DNA from: Dermanyssus gallinae
Lineage: Eukaryota; Arthropoda; Arachnida; Mesostigmata; Dermanyssidae
Direction: 5' to 3'
Length of the DNA: 64,000 bases
NCBI GenBank assembly: GCA_003439945.1
Contig: QVRM01002079.1
Coordinates: 1 to 64,000 of the forward strand
Part shown: positions 37,506 to 47,150 of the stretch, one piece after another
Numbering within the stretch: the first letter of the stretch is position 1
Layout: every line of letters begins with the position of its first letter
Notes under the pieces: model-generated
The model's database searches: none
Told to the model about the DNA's origin: nothing
What the model saw: the letters and a program-made list of their open reading frames with translations, nothing else
Translations under genes and position numbers: made by a program

Positions 37506-38101
37506 TATATATATATACAGGGTGTTACGTAAAAAGTAGTACTTCTTTCGAGGTTTGATAGAGCTCGGCAAGAAAATAATTTTTCCCAATGGGCGGAAGC
37601 CAAGAAAACGTTTTGTTTAGGAGTGAGGATGAAATTTAGAAAAGTCGTTATTCTGCCTTATTTTCTCCTACATAATTGTACAAAATCTACGTTTGCGGGA
37701 GAACCAGTCAACGCATGAAGCAACCGATCATACCAGTGTGTTCGGCGGAAAATTTTGCATAACCTAAATGACACCTAACGCAAGCTAGCAAAAAGCAAAT
37801 AGGTGGAATATAAAAAATCAGAAAAAGTCGATTTGTTGTTATAACTTACGTTGAAGCTTTCACGTGCAAAATCTAAAAATTTTGCCATTGCGCACAAATG
37901 ACGAACACTCTCCGACGATAGCAGATTTAATGCCCGTCATTTTCGTACCAAAGTGATGGTGCTGCGTTACGTAGTTGCTGAGAAACTAGGCTTTTTCGAC
38001 AGCCATATCAAAAGCAAAGGCATGCATACTTCCTAGCATCTTGACCTGCTTTACCACAGAAACCACTTGCGCACGTCCAGAAACACACCAGCATTTATTT
38101 A

Positions 38102-38461
38102 TTATAAGAAGTGCTCGAAGTTCCGTCCGCCTACCACTAAACACGTTCTGTAGCGATTGCACAGGCTCTCTTGCACTCGTGTAAATATGTTAGGCATTGC
38201 CCTAACGGCGTCAGCAGCGTTGAATATACGGTCAACCAGATCTTCACGCGATTCAACGGGGGTTTCGTAAACAACACTCTTTAGGTAGCCCCACAAAAAA
38301 AAGTCGAGGCTTGTTAAATCGGGGGAGCGAGGTGGCCAAGCTATAGACCCGCCTCGGCCGATCCACCGATTCTTGAATGCTTCGTTTAGGTATTCTCGAA
38401 CCGTAGCAGAGTTGTGTGGCGGCATTTTCAGACGAAAGCTTTCCAGGATGCCTTCTAACAA
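38102..38461 (-). pseudogene. transposase C-terminal fragment, left arm
   Basis: 119 codons with IAWPPRSPDLTSLDF and FLWGYLK, the third catalytic Asp region (D in SLDF) of an IS630/Tc1/mariner-superfamily transposase, followed by ETPVESREDLVDRI and a C-terminal GGRNFEHFL. The N-terminal DNA-binding domain and the first two catalytic Asp residues are absent. It differs from the right arm at MPNIF against MSNIF. Confidence 0.9.
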
Positions 38462-38716
38462 CTGGGTAACGTATGAAATGACACATCTCGAGAACCTGAC
38501 ACTTCGTTTTATAGCTTTTGGCGTTGGCGGTTTTTCTTATGGTGTTTTGGCGTCTCGAATGACGAATTTCGAATCAAAGCCCGCGCAAATTTCCGATAGA
38601 AGCTTGTGCGAACGGCGAATAATTTCGAAACAAAGCCGGCTGCTCAGCGTAAACAAATGCTGGTGTGTTTGTTTCCGCCCTGCGTATCGCGCGTTTTTGA
38701 TTCATACGTTACCTAG

Positions 38717-39076
38717 TTGTTAGAAGGCATCCTGGAAAGCTTTCGTCTGAAAATGCCGCCACACAACTCTGCTACGGTTCGAGAATACCTAAACGAAGCA
38801 TTCAAGAATCGGTGGATCGGCCGAGGCGGGTCTATAGCTTGGCCACCTCGCTCCCCCGATTTAACAAGCCTCGACTTTTTTTTGTGGGGCTACCTAAAGA
38901 GTGTTGTCTACGAAACCCCCGTTGAATCGCGTGAAGATCTGGTTGACCGTATATTCAACGCTGCTGACGCCGTTAGGGCAATGTCTAACATATTTACACG
39001 AGTGCAAGAGAGCCTGTGCAATCGCTACAGAACGTGTTTAGTGGTAGGCGGACGGAACTTCGAGCACTTCTTATAA
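38717..39076 (+). pseudogene. transposase C-terminal fragment, right arm
   Basis: The mirror copy of the left-arm fragment, with the same 119 codons and one visible residue change (S for P). The convergent arms mean that any transcript through the element would pair with itself across both coding fragments. Confidence 0.9.
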
Positions 39077-39660
39077 TAAATAAATGCTGGTGTGTTTCTG
39101 GACGTGCGCAAGTGGTTTCTGTGGTAAAGCAGGTCAAGATGCTAGGAAGTATGCATGCCTTTGCTTTTGATATGGCTGTCGAAAAAGCCTAGTTTCTCAG
39201 CAACTACGTAACGCAGCACCATCACTTTGGTACGAAAATGACGGGCATTAAATTTGCTATCGTCAGAGAGTGTTCGTCATTTGTGCGCAATGGCAAAATT
39301 TTTAGATTTTGCACGTGAAAGCTTCAACGTAAGTTATAACAACAAATCGACTTTTTATGATTTTTTTTATTCCACCTATTTGCTTTTTGCTAGCTTGCGT
39401 TAGGTGTCATTTAGGTTATGCAAAATTTTCCGCCGAACACACTGGTATGATCGGTTGCTTCATGCGTTGACTGGTTCTCCCGCAAACGTAGATTTTGTAC
39501 AACTATGTAGGAGAAAATAAGGCAGAATAACGACTTTTCTAAATTTCATCCTCACTCCTAAACAAAACGTTTTCTTGGCTTCCGCCCATTGGGAAACATT
39601 ATTTTCTTGCCGAGCTCTATCAAACCTCAAAAGAAGTACTACTTTTTACGTAACACCCTG

Positions 39661-39957
<297 letters not shown>

Positions 39958-40046
39958 CACTTCCCCCCTTAAGCTTCACTCTCTGATAGCCCAGATCTTC
40001 ATAAAAACAGTACTATGGACTATCAGGAGAAGTGGCGAGCGCCCTT

Positions 40047-41060
40047 TCAGATCAATTGGCTGGGGTCGCCCAGAGGATCCAGCACTTGTCTAACACCGGC
40101 AAGCCCGTTTTCTTCGAGCTGCACTTCTCCATGGATGCTTTCAGGTTGAAGCCGCAGTTGTGCCTGTCTTTCTTTGCACATTTCATGTTTCTCATGGAGG
40201 ACTTCTTTTGCCGTCGCTGCTCCCAGTTTCCAGGCCTGCTCACTGGAGACAATGTATTCTGTGAACTTTATTAAGCTGGACCGAGGTGGGTCGCTGACCT
40301 CGTGGTGTGGGTCTCCCTCCCTGGCCGGCGACAAAGCCTTTCCAATTCGGCACAAATTCGAGTTGAAGTTTCCGTGTCCTGTGAGGATTTGGGTGAGGTG
40401 ATAGGTAAGGTCTCCCCCAGGCCTCTCTATCCATGCCTTGATATCTGGCAGCAGTACGCGCAGGGATCCTCCAGGACTCCCGGGGGGGATGGCGTCCCAC
40501 TCCTCCTGCCATGTCTTAATGGTGTTGTTTCTCTCGCTGTCTTTTTCCGTTTGGGTAGGGGAACCTAATTCCCATAGTCGCTTCCTTTCGAGTGCCTTAA
40601 GATCCCAGGGGATCGACCCTGCAAGCACCAGAGCAGCATTTGTGCTGACTGTGCGGTACCCCTGGATTACCCTCAGGGCTGCCACCCTCTGGGTCCTCCG
40701 TAGAATCTGTTTCGCTTTCTTCGTCTTGAGAGTTGCTCTCACCCAAACTGGCGCTCCAAATAATGCAATTGATTCCGCGACCGTCATTAGCAGTGCCCTT
40801 GTGCGGGCCCGGGGGCCATGGATGTTCGGCAGAATCTTGGCTATAGCACACACTGCCTTGGCTGCTTTTGTCATTGCCTTTTTTATGTGGCTGAGGCCAT
40901 TCATCGCAGTATCCAGTGTGACCCCGAGATAGCGGACTTCCTTTACAATTTTAATATCCTCGCCGTCGAGCTGTAGAGTGAGCGGACGGATCTTCTTTCT
41001 CCCTGTGAGGAGTATTGCTTCGCTCTTTTCAGGGGCAAGTCTGAGTCCCGCTGCGCTCAT
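40047..41060 (-). pseudogene. LINE ORF2 C-terminal part, first (outermost) unit
   Basis: The 337-codon frame starts at LRLAPEKSEAILLTGRKK and continues with YLGVTLD, ALFGAPVWV, RRTQRVAALRVIQGYRTVST and IPWDLKALERK, the typical post-RT region of R1-clade ORF2. Compared with the neighbouring units it lacks about 114 bases that encode the CVFCQEAHEDTPGHTLLQC zinc knuckle, joining SRIGKALSP-type sequence directly to AREGDPHHEV. This copy is the only one that keeps the FGAPVWV-RRTQR segment. Confidence 0.85.
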
Positions 41061-41155
41061 CTACTTTCAGGTTGAAGCCGCAGTTGTGCCTGTCTTTCTT
41101 TGCACTTTTCATGTTTCTCATGGAGGACTTCTTTTGCCGTCGCTGCTCCCAGTTT

Positions 41156-41701
41156 TCAGGCCTGCTCACTGGAGACAATGTATTCTGTGAACTTTATTAA
41201 GCTAGACCGAGGTGAGTCGCTGACCTCGTGGTGTGGGTCTCCCTCCCTGGCCCATTTCACTCGGACGAGTCTGCTTGCCCTTAACCGCGCAGCCTCCCAG
41301 GCCGAGCACTGTAGCAGTGTGTGACCTGGAGTGTCCTCATGTGCCTCTTGGCAAAATACGCATATCGGCGACAAAGCCTTTCCAATTCGGGACAAATACG
41401 AGTTGAAGTTTCCGTGTCCTGTGAGGATTTGGGTGAGGTGATAGGTGAGGTCTCTCCCAGGCCTCTCTATCCATGCCTTGATATCTGGCAACAGTACGCG
41501 CAGGGATCCTCCAGGACCCCCGGGGGGGATGGCGTCCCACTCCTCCTGCCATGTCTTAATTGTGTTGTTTCTCTCGCTGTCTTTTTCCGTTTGGGTAGAG
41601 GAACCTAATTCCCATAGTCGCTTCCTTTCGAGTGCCTTAAGATCCCAGGGGATCGACCCTGCAAGCACCAGAGCAGCATTTACCAAATCCAAATAATGCA
41701 A
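41156..41701 (-). pseudogene. LINE ORF2 C-terminal fragment, tandem unit 2
   Basis: 181 codons. Contains IPWDLKALERKRLWELG, the knuckle CVFCQEAHEDTPGHTLLQC and AREGDPHHEVSDSPRSS. Starts at the deletion junction. Confidence 0.85.
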
Positions 41702-42087
41702 TTGATTTCGCGACCGTCATTAGCAGTGCCCTTGTGCGGGCCCGGGGGCCATGGATGTTCGGCAGAATCTTGGCTATAGCACACACTGCCTTGGCTGCTT
41801 TTGTCGTTGCCTTTTTATGTGGCTGAGGCCATTCATCGCAGTATCCAGTGTGACCCCGAGATAGCGGACTTCCTTTACAATTTTAATATCCTCGCCGTCG
41901 AGCTGTAGAGTGAGCGGACGGATCTTCTTTCTCCCTGTGAGGAGTATTGCTTCGCTCTTTTCAGGGGCAAGTCTGAGTCCCGCTGCGCTCATCTACTTTC
42001 AGGTTGAAGCCGCAGTTGTGCCTGTCTTTCTTTGCACTTTTCATGTTTCTCATGGAGGACTTCTTTTGCCGTCGCTGCTCCCAGTTT

Positions 42088-42633
42088 TCAGGCCTGCTCA
42101 CTGGAGACAATGTATTCTGTGAACTTTATTAAGCTGGACCGAGGTGAGTCGCTGACCTCGTGGTGTGGGTCTCCCTCCCTGGCCCATTTCACTCGGACGA
42201 GTCTGCTTGCCCTTAACCGCGCAGCCTCCCAGGCCGAGCACTGTAGCAGTGTGTGACCTGGAGTGTCCTCATGTGCCTCTTGGCAAAATACGCATATCGG
42301 TGACAAAGCCTTTCCAATTCGGGACAAATACGAGTTGAAGTTTCCGTGTCCTGTGAGGATTTGGGTGAGGTGATAGGTGAGGTCTCTCCCAGGCCTCTCT
42401 ATCCATGCCTTGATATCTGGCAACAGTACGCGCAGGGATCCTCCAGGACCCCCGGGGGGGATGGCGTCCCACTCCTCCTGCCATGTCTTAATTGTGTTGT
42501 TTCTCTCGCTGTCTTTTTCCGTTTGGGTAGGGGAACCTAATTCCCATAGTCGCTTCCTTTCGAGTGCCTTAAGATCCCAGGGGATCGACCCTGCAAGCAC
42601 CAGAGCAGCATTTACCAAATCCAAATAATGCAA
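42088..42633 (-). pseudogene. LINE ORF2 C-terminal fragment, tandem unit 3
   Basis: Near-identical to unit 2, 932 bases away. It differs for example at ELGSP against ELGSS. Confidence 0.85.
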
Positions 42634-43019
42634 TTGATTCCGCGACCGTCATTAGCAGTGCCCTTGTGCGGGCCCGGGGGCCATGGATGTTCGGCAGAAT
42701 CTTGGCTATAGCACACACTGCCTTGGCTGCTTTTGTCGTTGCCTTTTTATGTGGCTGAGGCCATTCATCGCAGTATCCAGTGTGACCCCGAGATAGCGGA
42801 CTTCCTTTACAATTTTAATATCCTCGCCGTCGAGCTGTAGAGTGAGCGGACGGATCTTCTTTCTCCCTGTGAGGAGTATTGCTTCGCTCTTTTCAGGGGC
42901 AAGTCTGAGTCCCGCTGCGCTCATCTACTTTCAGGTTGAAGCCGCAGTTGTGCCTGTCTTTCTTTGCACTTTTCATGTTTCTCATGGAGGACTTCTTTTG
43001 CCGTCGCTGCTCCCAGTTT

Positions 43020-43565
43020 TCAGGCCTGCTCACTGGAGACAATGTATTCTGTGAACTTTATTAAGCTGGACCGAGGTGAGTCGCTGACCTCGTGGTGTGG
43101 GTCTCCCTCCCTGGCCCATTTCACTCGGACGAGTCTGCTTGCCCTTAACCGCGCAGCCTCCCAGGCCGAGCACTGTAGCAGTGTGTGACCTGGAGTGTCC
43201 TCATGTGCCTCTTGGCAAAATACGCATATCGGCGACAAAGCCTTTCCAATTCGGGACAAATACGAGTTGAAGTTTCCGTGTCCTGTGAGGATTTGGGTGA
43301 GGTGATAGGTGAGGTCTCTCCCAGGCCTCTCTATCCATGCCTTGATATCTGGCAGCAGTACGCGCAGGGATCCTCCAGGACCCCCGGGGGGGATGGCGTC
43401 CCACTCCTCCTGCCATGTCTTAATTGTGTTGTTTCTCTCGCTGTCTTTTTCCGTTTGGGTAGGGGAACCTAATTCCCATAGTCGCTTCCTTTCGAGTGCC
43501 TCAAGATCCCAGGGGATCGACCCTGCAAGCACCAGAGCAGCATTTACCAAATCCAAATAATGCAA
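43020..43565 (-). pseudogene. LINE ORF2 C-terminal fragment, tandem unit 4
   Basis: Near-identical to units 2 and 3; DLEALERK replaces DLKALERK. The upstream part of this unit (43638-43857) connects to the SINE insertion and then to the RT domain. Confidence 0.85.
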
Positions 43566-43863
43566 TTGATTCCGCGACCGTCATTAGCAGTGCCCTTGTG
43601 CGGGCCCGGGGGCCATGGATGTTCGGCAGAATCTTGGCTATAGCACACACTGCCTTGGCTGCTTTTGTCGTTGCCTTTTTATGTGGCTGAGGCCATTCAT
43701 CGCAGTATCCAGTGTGACCCCGAGATAGCGGACTTCCTTTACAATTTTAATATCCTCGCCGTCGAGCTGTAGAGTGAGCGGACGGATCTTCTTTCTCCCT
43801 GTGAGGAGTATTGCTTCGCTCTTTTCAGGGGCAAGTCTGAGTCCCGCTGCGCTCATCCACTCT

Positions 43864-44021
43864 TTTTTTTCTTCTGGGAGGTTTCGGGAATGCATGATGC
43901 ACATGCGCCACTAGCAGCCTGCGTGACTAGTGTGAGACTCGCAAACCCACTAAACCCGGATTCCTCCCCACCCCCCCAGGCTCGGTATTACTTTCGCATT
44001 ACATCGAAATGCCCCCAAAAT
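43864..44021 (-). mobile_element. 158-bp SINE-like insertion with 13-bp target duplication
   Basis: The 13-base direct repeat GCTCATCCACTCT occurs at 43851-43863 and 44022-44034 and corresponds to the LINE codons for S-E-W-M-S, so the insertion splits the reverse transcriptase frame at that point. The insert (minus strand) begins ATTTTGGGGGCATTTCGATG, contains GGGTTTAGTGGGTTTGCGAG and ends CTCCCAGAAGAAAAAAAA. It shares a TTTAGTGGGT word and an A-rich end with the LINE's own tail. The GCATTTCGATG...GCGAAA block resembles what I remember of tick SINEs. Confidence 0.9.
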
Positions 44022-45572
44022 GCTCATCCACTCTGACGTTAGGTAAACAGCTTTATTCATATTTAGTTCAAGTTCGTCGGCAGTTTTAGCCTGCACGACT
44101 ATCGCCAGGTCGTCGGCATAGGCTACTGTGTCCACTCCTTTGGGCAGGCCTGTCAGACGGAGGACGTCGTCGTAAGCCAAATTCCAGAGAAGTGGGCCAA
44201 GTATAGACCCCTGCGGGACCCCGGCTGTCATTTGGAAGCTGACCTGGCCGTTGACAACTGTTCGTGCTTTAAGGTAGCTAGAAATTACGTTTACCAGATA
44301 CGAGGGGACTTTTTTGCGTATCAGTGTGTCCAGAATTGTTTTCCATGGTAGACTGTTGAAGGCGTTCTTAACGTCTAGGAGAGCGACTAGGAGGAGCTGC
44401 CGTGTCTGTATAGTGGAACTTCGTAACGAATCCGCCCTACTTGCAACGCGTTGTATTGCAGTTAGGACTGACCGGTTCTTGCGGAAGCCGTATTGTGTGT
44501 CCGAAAGCAGGCCGTGTTCATCTGCGAAGAGCCTCAGTCTTTCTTCAATTATGGCCTCGTATCCTTTTGCCAGCGCACTCAGCAGGCATATCGGTCGGTA
44601 TCCCCCGTTTCCCTTGGGAATGAGGACGACTTAAGCACGCTTCCAGGATAGCGGAAAAGTGCCGCTTTTGAGTAAGACATTGAAAGAGTCCGCAACTATC
44701 TCAAGGTGCTCTGTAAAGAGAAGTTTCACTGCCTCAGGGGGAACCCCGTCTGGTCCGGGGGCTTTTCCGGTCTTTTGCCTGTGAGCTGCGCGTATAACCT
44801 CGTAAGGTTCAATAGACGGAAACTCGGCCTCACCTTCCAGCCCGGGAATGTTCTCATAAATTGCCCTTTCGGAAGGTGCGTGGGTCGGGAACAGCTTAGT
44901 TAGTACCGTCTTGGTTTGCTGTTCGTCCAGGGAAACAGGGGTCTTTTTTTTATTACCCCTGACTATGTTGTAAGGTTTTCCCCAGGGATCGTCCTCGACC
45001 TCGATGAGGAGCTTTCTATGGCCGCTAGTCTTACTGTCGGCTATGGCTTGCTTAAGTAAGGCCCGGCTTCTTCTATACTCTTGCAATTCTTGATTGCGTA
45101 CGTCTGCGTCTCGTTGTTTCAGTTTGAGAGCACGCCTTGCTTTGCAGCACTCTTTTCGTTTGTCTGCGATCTCCTGCGTCCACCAATATTTAGGCAGGAC
45201 GTTCCCTCGCCTGGGGTGAGCGCTGTTGGTACACGTTGTCTTGCACACCTCTACAAGGAGTGCTTGTAGATCTTCTGCAGTTATGTGGGGGCTGGATAGG
45301 GCTTTTATTTTCCTCCCGAGTTCTTTCTTGAACCTTGACTCGTTTGTGAGTCTGAATCGCTCCTTAAGGGGAGGAACTGATCGAAAGTTTTGAATTCTCA
45401 GTCGAGTCTCAATGCAGAAATGGTCGCTCAGGTTTTCCTCGTCCACTAGAACCTTCCAGCTTATACCTTTTGGCGCGAGGATGTCGTTACATAACGTGAT
45501 ATCCACGTAAGACTCGCTGCCGTGGCGGTGGAAAGTAGCTTCTTTTCCGTCGTTTAATACTTGAAGATCGAG

Positions 45573-45574
<2 letters not shown>
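44022..45574 (-). pseudogene. LINE ORF2: endonuclease end and reverse transcriptase
   Basis: Minus strand, from 45574 downwards. GSESYVDITLCND and EENLSDHFCIE are the last AP-endonuclease motifs (S-x-V-D-x-T and S-D-H). TGKAPGPDGVPPEAVK opens the RT domain, followed by a block with LLDVKNAFNTL (motif A), GVPQGSILGPLLWN (motif B) and YADDLAIV (motif C). The frame is interrupted once, at a TAA at 44631-44633 directly after LSWKRA, and then runs on to the SINE insertion. The first part of the endonuclease is missing, with (TA)n in its place. Confidence 0.88.

Positions 45575-45630
<56 letters not shown>
45575..45630. repeat. (TA)n between two head-to-head LINEs
   Basis: About 55 bases with a cata interruption. 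The R1-like LINE leaves it leftwards, the R2-like LINE rightwards. Confidence 0.95.
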
Positions 45631-45634
<4 letters not shown>

Positions 45635-46204
45635 AACCATAAAGAGACATGACGACGTCTGTGATCGCGTGGCGCGTCTTCTCCGCGAAAGGGGTCATGA
45701 GGTGGTTCGTGACCGAGTATTCCGTCGACCGGGCGCACCAGGTATAAAGCCCGACCTCGTAATAACAACACCTACCGAGGTCTGGGTTTTAGATGCCGAG
45801 GTTTGCGGCCCGAACCGGGACCTGGCAAAAGCACGGCAAGACAAGATCGCCAAATATGACGTCGAGTTCCTAAGAGCGGCGCTCCCCTACCCGCAAAAAC
45901 CTCGCAGATTCGGATCCATCACTATCTCTATGAGTGGTGTATGGGACTCCGAATCTGCGAGGACGCTCTTGGGGCTCGGCGTCACGAAGAGGAATCTTAT
46001 GGATCTCACCGTTTTAACTTTGCAAGGAACCTTGAGGATATATCGCTCGCACCGGGTCCATAAGAGCGGGGGCTACCATCAAGCAAGGACACGGATAACT
46101 GACTCTTAACTTCACGTGACACCTTTTTACCACCATTTTTATTAAGGCGAGCACTGCCGAGTGTGCAAACGTATTGTAAATGATTAATAAATCATCACAA
46201 TATT

Positions 46205-46207
<3 letters not shown>
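45631..46207 (+). mobile_element. R2-like retrotransposon, 3' end, TA-flanked
   Basis: The insertion starts directly after (TA)n (TATAAACCATAAAGAGACAT) and ends in ...ATCACAATATTTTCT followed by (TA)n at 46208. It holds the C-terminal restriction-like endonuclease domain of the element's ORF and a 3' UTR of about 100 bases. The reverse transcriptase and zinc-finger parts are absent (5' truncation). The last 60 bases are repeated at 14543, 33781 and 37018, each time touching (TA)n or TA-rich DNA. Confidence 0.88.
45636..46109 (+). pseudogene. restriction-like endonuclease domain of an R2-clade ORF
   Basis: Open from the (TA)n edge to a TAA after 46109. It reads HDDVCDRVARLLRERGHEVV, then IKPDLVI and VWVLDAEV, then KIAKYDVEFLR. 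The K-P-D-L ... V-L-D-A-E-V arrangement matches the PD-(D/E)XK core of R2/R4/Dong-type endonucleases (KPDL...VVDV). These enzymes nick the target site and prime reverse transcription. The piece is intact as a frame but lacks the upstream RT, so it is a fragment of the protein. The GTG at 45669 is not a start. Confidence 0.9.

Positions 46208-46281
<74 letters not shown>
46208..46281. repeat. (TA)n microsatellite
   Basis: Follows the R2-like 3' end, with two aaat interruptions. Confidence 0.95.
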
Positions 46282-46285
<4 letters not shown>

Positions 46286-46542
46286 CCGCAAAAACCAACT
46301 TGTTTGTTTTATTTGTCCCCTTTTCAGGGGTGGCGACTGAATTTTAATCAATTTGTGAGTTCTACACTACCGTGACATCAGGGTTATCGGGCTACTTCTA
46401 CTAGCAGTAAAGACTGAAACATTTTGCTACGCACGATTTTGTTCCCTTTGTCCCAAGGGTTTTCTTTGGCCTCTTAGCACAATGAAATTTAATGATCTAT
46501 TTTGATATTCTTAGTTGCTGAGTATGTAGTTATTTCTCTTCT

Positions 46543-46579
<37 letters not shown>

Positions 46580-47065
46580 CGTGCTTGCTTGGCTCTTTAT
46601 AAACTAAGTAGATATCTACCGTATTCTTAAAAAAACGTAAATAAAGTAACGTGCATACGAATCGTGTCGCTCCTAAGAGTCGCAAGATGTTTTATAACGG
46701 ATCACTATTCGGTACGCCCCTGGAACTAAAGAGCTATCTGAATGGCAGGCGTTGCGCTTTGACAACAAATGTATTAGGCTGATAGCTCGCACGATCAAGG
46801 TACAAAGCGATACGGCGTCAGGGTTATGATCACTAACGATTAGTGAAAGGTATTGAAGTTGAGAAAGCCCCCGAAAGTCGTTGAGAAAACCGGCCTCTCA
46901 GTTTCAGCCTCTATGCGATTCCCTTTTACGAAATCTAGCAATGCCCATCACTTTAAGATTTGTCAAGAAAAGGTTGTAATACAGTAAAACCCTCCGTTTG
47001 TACATTCAGTATTGGCTGGTCAGAGGCTACTATTGGACATTATGACAGTGTGACAGCGCGGTCTA
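46282..47065. other. unassigned, with (TA)n at 46542-46576
   Basis: No gene recognised. A (TA)n run of about 35 bases lies at 46542-46576. Confidence 0.45.
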
Positions 47066-47150
47066 AGTGGCTGTCGCGCTAGTCATGATTTTGTTATTTA
47101 CCGGCGTGTTGCCGGTTCGATCCCAGTTGTTATTGATCGAGTTTCCTTTA
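47052..47150 (+). other. tRNA-like sequence (possible SINE head)
   Basis: GCGCGGTCTAAGTGGCTG resembles a tRNA D-arm/A-box region, and CCGGTTCGATCCC about 45 bases later is one base from the B-box consensus. I cannot build a complete cloverleaf with paired acceptor arms, so a SINE head or tRNA relic is more likely than a tRNA gene. Confidence 0.45.

Larger units (their letters stand above)
37518..39660. mobile_element. 2143-bp mariner-type foldback element with 960-bp arms
   Basis: The element begins TA|CAGGGTGTTACGTAAAAAG and ends with the reverse complement CTTTTTACGTAACACCCTG|TA. The arms 37518-38477 and 38701-39660 are reverse complements of each other with only scattered single-base differences; corresponding positions always sum to 77178, so there is no net indel. 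The spacer is 223 bases (38478-38700). Each arm holds the same 119-codon piece of a DDE/D transposase. TA flanks fit the TA target duplication of Tc1/mariner elements, and (TA)n tracts lie on both sides. It is a palindromic derivative and not an intact transposon. Confidence 0.93.
40139..43857 (-). repeat. four tandem units of the LINE 3' end (one of 926, three of 932 bp)
   Basis: The word TTTCAGGTTGAAGCCGCAG starts units at 40139, 41065, 41997 and 42929; the last three are exactly 932 bases apart and differ by only a handful of single bases. Units 2-4 share a deletion of about 108 bases (junction CAGCATTTACCAAATCCAAA) that removes the FGAPVWV-RRTQR segment, and retain the zinc knuckle that unit 1 lacks. 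The junctions between units read CTCATCTACTTTCAGG. This pattern fits one deletion followed by repeated unequal exchange, or an assembly artefact. Confidence 0.95.

Noticed and set aside
40438..40932. Plus-strand frames (up to 164 codons) across the LINE
   Set aside because: They are antisense to the LINE ORF2, whose motifs are on the minus strand.
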